Shown here in pieces: positions 57,305-64,000 of a stretch of 64,000 nucleotides of DNA. The stretch spans positions 62,001 to 126,000 of the forward strand of contig JBCFYV010000552.1 of the NCBI GenBank assembly GCA_039000515.1. Reading direction: 5' to 3'. A program made the translations under genes and the position numbers. The notes under the pieces were generated by a model. The model had not been told where the DNA came from and ran no database searches. It saw nothing but the letters and a program-made list of their open reading frames with translations. Position 1 is the first letter of the stretch. Each line of letters opens with the position of its first letter. This stretch comes from Timema cristinae (taxonomy: Eukaryota > Arthropoda > Insecta > Phasmatodea > Timematidae).

Positions 57305-57690
57305 CAATATCTTAAGGTGTGGCAAAAGGGAGCGCCAGTATTTTTACAGTTTTTATAAAATTGAAATTTCTTGGTCAAAATAATTAAAATATTTCTCCAG
57401 TAGAAACATAGAGTTTAGTTTTCTACATATGCCGATATTAAAAGATCTAGAATATCTGTCAGTGGTGTCTCGGAATTTTGTCAAATCCTTTAAATAAAGA
57501 TAAAAAGTTTTGACAAAATTCCAAGACACAATTGACAGATATTCAAGATCTCTTGATACTAGTATGTGCAAAAAACCTAACTCGATGTTGCTACTGGAGA
57601 AATATTTTATTTATTTTTGCCAAGAAATTTCAATTCTATAAAAATTGTAAGAAATACTTGCCCTCCCTTCGGTCGCACATTAAGGCAAAC
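57305..57690. repeat. Long inverted repeat (arms about 180 bp)
   Basis: TTTGACAAAATTCC.AGACAC at about 57512-57533 is the inverse of GTGTCTCGGAATTTTGTCAA at 57465-57485, with a spacer of about 25 bp. Pairing continues outward through AGATATTC.AGATCT, CTGGAGAAATATTTTA, CCAAGAAATTTCAATT and TATAAAAATTGTAAGAAATA to CCCTCCCTTCGG, matched by AAAAGGGAGCGCC at about 57325. Some mismatches. The 60-70 codon frames on both strands are mirror images and not genes. Confidence 0.8.
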
Positions 57691-57989
57691 ATCTATCAAC
57701 GAAAAAAAGTCTCCTATTATTTTTTACCAACAACGGTTGAGGTGCGTTTTTGACGGCTATGCTTCGGATATTGATACCACTATGGTTATTTTTACAAACA
57801 ATTTTTTTCTTGGCATTATGGACTATCAATGATCCGGATATTTTAAGTCCAAATTGTCGACACACAACTGTATTTAAACTTGGTTGAGAAACTGGCAATG
57901 TGTCTCAACATTTTTTCCCCCCAAAACTTCTTGGAATCCGTTTATTTTACACGCATAGATTAAGTTCACTAATAAAATAGGAATGAGGA

Positions 57990-58130
57990 TGGCATAGTTT
58001 TAAATTTAATGTACACGCATTTGTGTTGAGTTGGAGTGGAAAATAATTTAGTGGAAGAAAACTCACCTTATCCGAACGGTAATCAAACCCAGATCGCCTA
58101 CAGTCTTACATGACAGTAAAACAACTAACT
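57990..58130 (-). repeat. Probable SINE relic
   Basis: On the minus strand GTTGTTTTACTGTCATGTAA and GGGTTTGATTACCG (B-box-like) are followed by a body with TGAGTTTTCTTCCACT. Its layout resembles the other tRNA-SINEs here but the A box is weak. Confidence 0.35.
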
Positions 58131-58392
58131 GTTGAATATGTCTCTAGATACGAAAAAGATTGTGTATTCGGATATATCCAAAGACATCTTGGCACTAAAT
58201 ATGTCTAAATATTTTTTTAAAAGTTTTTTGTAGATGTTTTATTAGTTCAACACTATCTTTAAACTAACAATGTATGTAAGTAGTTTACTTTAAAATCAAT
58301 ATTATTGTTGTTTAAAAGCAACCAGAAATAGGCCTAATATAGTTTAATTGATAGCTTTTATGAATCAAGTTTCTACCATTTTCAGTTGATAT

Positions 58393-58612
58393 TTAAAACA
58401 AAGTAATATTGACTTTCAAAGTGAATTCCTCGCATGGATTGGTCAAAGAAAGCGCAAAAGATGACGTTAATGATGATGTCACAGTCTTTGCTTGGAGCGT
58501 AGCGATAGAAAATTCAGAAGCCCTATTACTGCAAACAAATTTCAAACAAATAAGACAAAGTAATTTTGACCTGACTGGGATTCCAACTGACAAAAATACC
58601 AGAGATGGTTAG
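58393..58612. other. Unidentified balanced-composition segment with overlapping ORFs
   Basis: A + frame of 67 codons (contains GLVKESAKDDVNDDVTVFAW) and an antisense frame of 66 codons overlap. The DNA also has ATTGGTC (an inverted CCAAT box) and TGACGTTAATGATGATGTCA, so it could be promoter-like instead of coding. I cannot decide. The rest of 58.6-59.5 kb is AT-rich with no feature seen. Confidence 0.2.
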
Positions 58613-59548
58613 TCAACACATTGAGAGTAGTGAGGTGTATCTCCTTAGTGGCCATTACCACAGCATGGAGCCAATGATATATTACATTTTATTTCAGAGA
58701 AAAACAATAATAATACATATCGTGTAATAGGTTTAAAAACTCTTAAAAAACTTTATTTATGTGAAATTTGAAATTACTTTACATATTTATGAATTGTTGT
58801 TGGCCATTTTTAAGGATACTTTTTTTTAAATTAGTACTCGGTTTGTAATATTTTTAAAAAATATTATGTTTTACATTTTTCTTTGACCCCTATTCATTGG
58901 CTAAATAGACTTGTATAAATTTAGTTCATTTTTGTGGTTTCTACTTTGACTACACACTAAAAACTAAAATAAAATGATCTACAAATGCTGTATTACCTTG
59001 ATTTAAGATAAAAGATCTCAAAATAATTTTAAGAGGTATTTAAAAATGTATTAATTATCTTAAATTTCTGTGGTTACGGGAGGTATGTTCTTTCATATTT
59101 TCTAACGTGGCTGGTACATCTTGATAGACTTTGTATTTAATACTCCCCCCTCCCAAAAAAACAATAATTTAAATCAATTCTGGAGAATGGGCAGCCAAAG
59201 GAACTGACGCTTATCTTCCTATTCACCAATCAATGCAGTATTTGTCCAATATTCCTCGAGGTTCATGTGAATAGTGCACTAGACAAACATCGCACTGATA
59301 CCACATGTGCATTCTTTGTTCTTAAGTACAGTATAGATTGGAGAAATACCAACTATAACAAATTGAACCACCACTTTCTCAAAATTAATTAAAATTTATA
59401 CAGTCGTTAATGATACGTGTGTGTTTATATGAGCCCAAAATTCAACGTTTGTGCTATTAAATTACTCAAATTATAACAATTTTAATGTGGTGGGCCAACA
59501 TGATTTCAAGCTAGTACCCCATTTGTTTTCAACATCCATTGGTGTATT

Positions 59549-59940
59549 GGGGCCGGAACGGACCGGAACGTCGTTCCAGTACTTATTTTTGAGCCAGAAC
59601 GACGTTCCTCTGCTTTTTATAGTAATTGAATGGTTATTAGTTTCTTATTGATTACAGCAGAACTAGGCTCTTAAACTATTCATTCCATGTTTTAAAATAA
59701 GATTAGTCGGTGTATTGAATTGGAATTTACGACCACATATTCCAGTTCTAATACTGACGTCTGATACAATAGGCATATAGTAGTTGGTTACCCCTTTTCC
59801 ATTTTCTAATTGTGTACACACTTCTACATTTTGTAGTTGTTTCCATCATATTTGGAATTTGAATAAGTAAAAATTATCCTATTATATAGGCCTACACATG
59901 TATTAAATATCGTTCGTGTCACATGGTTCGTTCCAGCCCT
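59549..59940. mobile_element. Possible small non-autonomous DNA transposon
   Basis: Starts GGGGCCGGAACGGACCGGAA and ends CGTTCCAGCCCT. The outer 12 bp are inverted repeats with two mismatches, and inner GGAACGTCGTTCC motifs form further palindromes. About 390 bp with no transposase. Termini with repeated CCGGAACG recall hAT-type elements, but no clear 8-bp target duplication is visible. 59.95-60.98 kb beyond it is AT-rich with nothing recognised. Confidence 0.35.
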
Positions 59941-60997
59941 CTCTCTCTTTTTATTTTAGCATAACAACACTGCAATCATCCTAACTTAATTTTGATCCCA
60001 CCATTCGTTAGTTTTCTGTTTGTGTGAATATGTGGCAGAAGTTTAGCTTTTGTGACATAAAATTACGCTTGTTACAACGATTTTTAAGTCTGCAGTCCAC
60101 TACAGTCGGCCTAGTAAGAGAGGGCGCATTTATTGCTCCCACGTACTAAGATAAAAATAGTTTGTGCGTCCATTGCGGCGAAGCGTAAAGGTTAATACTG
60201 CAAAAATGGAACACAATCAATTGCATAATATTTGAACTTATTTGGAGAATGAGCGCCAATATGGGAAACATGTGCTACAGTTATTATAATAGTAACTTTA
60301 AAACACTTTGTCAAAATTTAGTCTTAAATGGGATTATATGAAAATATTCAAATCTTAAAAATAATTATCTAAAGAAATGAAAAAATCTAATTTTATCTAA
60401 AGATTTCATACAAATTAACTACAAGAACTATTTTAACCACTATAATAATGTTTGTTGTGAAATATGTTTTTATATTTAAAGAATTTTTTTTTGTTTCTTT
60501 GAAAATACAACTGATCATACTTCTAGCAACTGTTCAACTATCCAAAACCTAATGTGCCTGGACTTTGATGACTGAAACATTATCACATAGAACTTTCTAC
60601 ATAACACAAAACATCTAAAAATCTATCATCTTTATATGTTCCTTCCTAATGTATGTGAGTGACTTTCGACAACCAACCGAAGACCCTAGATGAGTTATAA
60701 AGAGGAAACTTTGCACATTTATAATATCGAGCACAGGACGTATGATTTATTTAGTTCACTTTTACTTTATCCATTCAAACCTAATAACTAATATAATTTT
60801 TACTTCAACAAACAAACCTCAACCTTAAATGTGCTTATCAATTTAAGGCTAAGTTTCGTTATGTTGTTTAATATATAAATCAACCTGACTTAGACCAGCG
60901 TAAAAACTAGTTTTTAAAGTAAAATACTCAAAAATATGAATGGAAACTAGGACTTAATAAACATGACTAAGTCAAAGACACACTTTACAATTGGAAA

Positions 60998-61155
60998 ACA
61001 TCTTGTGAATGTGGGGAATGCCAGGCCGCCACCGTGGTTCGGATTCCACGTTAAACTGTAGGTCCTTCATTTCATCTCACAATCACCCTACCATTACACA
61101 TTAGCGTAAGTGCGTATAACCCGAACGGGTAGTAAGACGCGGTGCTAATAATAAT
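60998..61155 (+). repeat. 5'-truncated SINE with target-site duplication
   Basis: Begins inside the SINE body (CATCTTGTGAATGTGGGGAA) and carries the core CCACCGTGGTTCGGATTCCA, CATTACACATTAGCGTAAGT, the tail CCCGAACGGGTAGTAAGAC, GCGGTGCTA and (ATA)n. ACAATTGGAAA at 60987-60997 and ACAATGGAAA at 61156-61165 look like the target-site duplication with one indel. Confidence 0.85.
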
Positions 61156-61549
61156 ACAATGGAAACTAATCAAGAATTATTTGTATGCAATGAAAAACTA
61201 ATCCTAGCGCTTTAAGGTTTGAATTCAGATAAACATGAATATAGATTTTTAACACGTACAACAAGTTGGTCCACCACATTATCCAATTCATTTAAAATTC
61301 ATTAATTATTTCTCAAATTTCGATGAGGTCTCCTCAAATTATTTATCTTTTGTCTAAAGAGTTTACCTCTTTTCCTACACGTTAATGCGTGTACACTTGA
61401 TCTAAAACTCGAGGCAGGAAAATAATATAAAAACGACCCTATCGCCCATTTCTGGTCGACAGGGACCTTAAAACCTATCACGGTGCAAATGTATGGGAAT
61501 GGAAAAGAAACCATGGAATAAATAAGGAACCAAATGTATATAATAAAAA

Positions 61550-62055
61550 GGAAAAAACGAGGTTATGATACCCCGGTCGAGCGAGTCGCCGGTGTCGGTG
61601 GGAGTAAATAATAATATACCACCAGGGCTACTACTATGTCATTCCCATACGTAGCCCTGGCGTGAAAATAAAATAAACTTATATAGTGGACAATTTCTGG
61701 CCATCTGACGTCACTAAAACTAGAAAACAATATAAATAAAAATTATTGGTGATATCAGAATAACTGGTGCTGCCCGCTACTTGTGATAGATTGTGAGATG
61801 CAAAATTTGTACCGGATTGTTCGAAAAAAACCATAATGGACATAATTAGTAAATCAAAGGACCAACACAAGATAGGGGAAACATCGGGAAGACACACAAA
61901 TGCGACAAAACTGGACCGAACGCTGAACCGACATACCCTGGTTCGACGACTGGTTGGGGCAAAAGTAAGGTGGTGTTCTGAGCGAGGTAGACTCCGGAGT
62001 CGGTCAGGGAGACGATTGTTACTACACCAGGGCTACGTAGACAATTCGGCACCAT
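61550..62055. repeat. Related repeat fragments
   Basis: CACCAGGGCTAC with GTAGCCCTGG at 61620-61662 forms a hairpin. CACCAGGGCTACGTAGAC recurs at 62024, and a GGTCGAGCGAGTCGCCGGTG / AGACTCCGGAGTCGGTCAGG pair flanks them. The segment links to the repeat at 62060. Open frames across it have no recognisable domain. Confidence 0.4.
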
Positions 62056-62400
62056 ACAAACTGCTAGACAACAAACTGCTCGACAAGCTATAAAAAATAT
62101 TTGGAGGGCTGGGTGGGTCAAGTAACCGACACGACTTGGACCAACCGCTAGACAAGCTCAAGTATAGGAGTACAAAGTGATAGACAACCAAGCGGTCGAC
62201 ACGAGAGAACAAATCTGTAAAAAGACCAACTGCTAGACACCCAGAAACGACATGGACCAAGTGATCGACACGAGCTGGACCATGTGATAGACAAGCTCCC
62301 ATATAAGAGGACAAAGTGATAGACAGCCAAGCGGTCGACACGAGAGGACCAACTGCTCGACAAACATCAGATGAATTCAGTTAAGAGTGGCTCAAGTGAC
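62056..62400 (+). repeat. GACAAG/CGACA repeat family, shared with 12.8 kb
   Basis: Imperfect tandem modules of CTGCTCGACAAGCT, TTGGACCAACCGCTAGACAA, ACAAAGTGATAGACAACCAA and GCGGTCGACACGAGAG; the last two recur at 62174 and 62311. The layout matches 12775-13015. Ser/Leu/Val-rich minus frames are repeat translations. Confidence 0.7.
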
Positions 62401-62814
62401 AGACAAGTTATTTCAAAACTAACAAAGTGATAAATATGGGCTTAGGGAGTTGGGTATAAGGATGGTCTGGATCCTCCTAGAAATTGCTGTCCTCCTGACA
62501 CCCTAGATTTAACTAGCCCCAAAAGGGTGAGGTCCCCTTATATGTGTATAAACTTAAACCATCGTGTTTATAATTTTAATAAATTACTTAACATTGCACT
62601 CTTCAAAACATATTTTCTAACACTAGTTTAGTTATAATTTCAAATAAATAATAGGTTTTGATACATACAATCTGGTATCTGAAAATAATGAATGTTTCTC
62701 TGAATGAAACTAATTATCGGATCTGAGGAACGTAGACAAACGTTTTGTTATAAATGGTAAAATCATACTTTAAGAACTAACAAGATGAAATAATTTTTTT
62801 TATAAAAGATCAAC

Positions 62815-63025
62815 TGCCAGAAACTAAGTTGGTAGCTTATGATCATGGTTCGATTCTGCCAGGTACCGTGAGGGTGATTTTTCTTAAAAAAGGTTTTCCA
62901 CCCTGCCACCACGCAAATTCAGTTGCACTATATATAAATTTAATCTTCCTCATTCTCAACACATTAACGTAATTAGTAAATAAGCGTATAACCCAAACAG
63001 GTGGTAAGACACAGTGCTACACAAA
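62815..63025 (+). repeat. tRNA-derived SINE, + strand
   Basis: TAAGTTGGTAGCTTATGATC and CATGGTTCGATTCTGCC (B box) make a tRNA-like head. The body has GGTTTTCCACCCTGCCACCA, and the 3' end ATTAGTAAATAAGCGTATAA, CCCAAACAGGTGGTAAGAC is the shared SINE tail. Confidence 0.65.
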
Positions 63026-63074
63026 AAATAATTCTAATTGCACTAATGGATTAAAGAAGAAATGTTGTTATTAT

Positions 63075-63240
63075 AAGATATGTACTCTCATTTGAATGTA
63101 GGGAGAATGTAAACCATTAATGAAATATCACCCTCCATACACCCAGATGGATTTGAAGCCTGATATTCCCGTCATTGACAGTCCAGTCTATTTTGAGAAT
63201 GACGCTTTAGACCATCAACCATCGAAGCTAAGAATATTTT
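63075..63240 (-). repeat. tRNA-derived SINE fragment, minus strand
   Basis: On the minus strand GGTTGATGGTCTAAAGCG (A box) and AGGCTTCAAATCCATC (B box) are followed by a body with TGGAGGGTGATATTTCATTA and TTTACATTCTCCCTAC. The tail is missing. Confidence 0.6.
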
Positions 63241-63390
63241 GTTGATGTTGTGTTAGCACCAGGTTTATTAATGGGTTAGAATAAGGAGCTAAGTTAAGAT
63301 GAAATAATCCCGCATTAGTGTAAAAGTTAGATGTAAAAATCACAAGGGTGGTAACTATCAGCCCAATCCACTCAGTCGGAATGATTACTC

Positions 63391-63395
<5 letters not shown>

Positions 63396-63423
<28 letters not shown>

Positions 63424-63690
63424 GCACCGCGTCTTACTACCCGTTCGGGTTATACGCACTTGCGCTAATGTGTAATGGTAGGGTGATTGTGAGATGAAAT
63501 GAAGGACCTACAGTTTAACGTGGAATCCGAACCACGGTGGAGGCCTGGCATTCCCCACATTCACAAGATGTCTTGTCAGAGGTGAAGGAAGGGTTTGGTA
63601 ATCAGATAAATCTGGGCCGGGACCGAGGATTGAACCCGGCCGCCAGCTCAGAAGTCTGACACCTTACCCCTAGACCGCTAGGTCACCCAT
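63396..63690 (-). repeat. Full-length tRNA-derived SINE with 11-bp target-site duplication
   Basis: On the minus strand it starts at 63690 with GGGTGACCTAGCGGTCTAGG (A box), then CCGGGTTCAATCCTCGG (B box), ACATCTTGTGAATGTGGGGA, the core CCACCGTGGTTCGGATTCCA, CTACCATTACACATTAGCGC, the tail CCCGAACGGGTAGTAAGAC, GCGGTGCTA and an (AAT)n tail. TTACTCTTATT at 63385-63395 and 63691-63701 is a perfect duplication flanking it. About 295 bp. The perfect flanks suggest a recent insertion. Confidence 0.92.
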
Positions 63691-63734
63691 TTACTCTTAT
63701 TCAAGCTACTCTAAAACATTATAAGACCGTATGA

Positions 63735-64000
63735 CAAACAGCGTTATTTAGGAGGTCAGACAATACTTAGACCTAGCAAACAGCGTTATTAAGAGGTCAG
63801 ACAATACTTACACCTAGCATAGTGTTATTTAGGAGGTCAAACAATACTTAGACCTAGCAAACAGTGTTATTTAGGAGGTCAGACAATACTTAAACCTAGC
63901 AAACAGTGTTATTTAGGAGGTCAAACAATACTTAGACCTAGCAAACAGTGTTATTCAGGAGGTCAAACAATACTTACACCTAGCACAGTGTTATTTAGGA
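63735..64000 (+). repeat. 42-bp tandem repeat running off the window
   Basis: At least six copies of a unit with AGGAGGTCAGACAATACTTA, GACCTAGCAAACAGTGTTAT and TT; copies vary by CAGA/CAAA and TTAGA/TTACA. One copy (about 63810) is shortened. The array continues past the end of the window. Confidence 0.9.

Noticed and set aside
63600..63690. A genuine tRNA gene on the minus strand
   Set aside because: A and B boxes are present but the region continues into a SINE body with target-site duplications, and the acceptor stem is not formed.

Overview
This is a window of animal (almost certainly arthropod, probably insect) nuclear DNA. It is AT-rich, full of tRNA-derived SINEs, non-LTR retrotransposons, satellites and microsatellites. 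It carries an integrated adintovirus/Polinton (Maverick)-like element of the type common in insect genomes, and one spliced host-type gene with GT-AG introns. I cannot name the species; an insect is an inference from the mobile-element content.

Layout. 1-4640 and about 22.6-35.2 kb are noisy, homopolymer-dominated sequence with no supportable genes; they look like poorly resolved repeat consensus. 4.64-6.23 kb is a tandem array of units of about 165 bp that contain a SINE core, followed by a SINE-like 3' end, short duplications and a CA microsatellite. About 7.0-21.8 kb is the viral element. A protein-primed-type DNA polymerase B is on the + strand. A spacer of about 3.4 kb of satellites follows. 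Next comes a minus-strand virion module, in transcription order: PLA2/VP1-like protein, adenain-like protease, jelly-roll capsid protein, major-capsid-like protein, small ORF. Then, on the + strand: FtsK/HerA-type packaging ATPase, fibre-like protein, DUF8207-like protein, DDE integrase with chromodomain, and a Cys-containing ORF with internal repeats. Most of these genes carry one to several single-base frameshifts, yet the catalytic motifs are present. The element is therefore either recently inserted and mis-assembled at indels, or young and decaying.

35.2-43.2 kb is AT-rich DNA with a divergent satellite of about 160 bp, a 60-bp triplication, a 337-bp tandem duplication and a tRNA-SINE. 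43.28-52.70 kb holds two head-to-tail copies of one Jockey-like LINE (ORF1 with PRE_C2HC and three zinc knuckles; ORF2 with endonuclease and reverse transcriptase). The first is full-length but frameshifted; the second lacks its 3' part. The junction is a short CCTTAAA repeat tail.

53.1-56.35 kb contains, on the minus strand, a three-exon THAP-domain gene that single-frame ORF calling misses. The three exons join in phase, but the expected start reads GTG and there is one in-frame TAA in exon 1. The rest, to 64 kb, is intergenic DNA with several tRNA-SINEs (one with an 11-bp target-site duplication), a large inverted repeat at 57.3-57.7 kb, a probable small DNA transposon relic at 59.5 kb, and a 42-bp tandem repeat running off the right edge.
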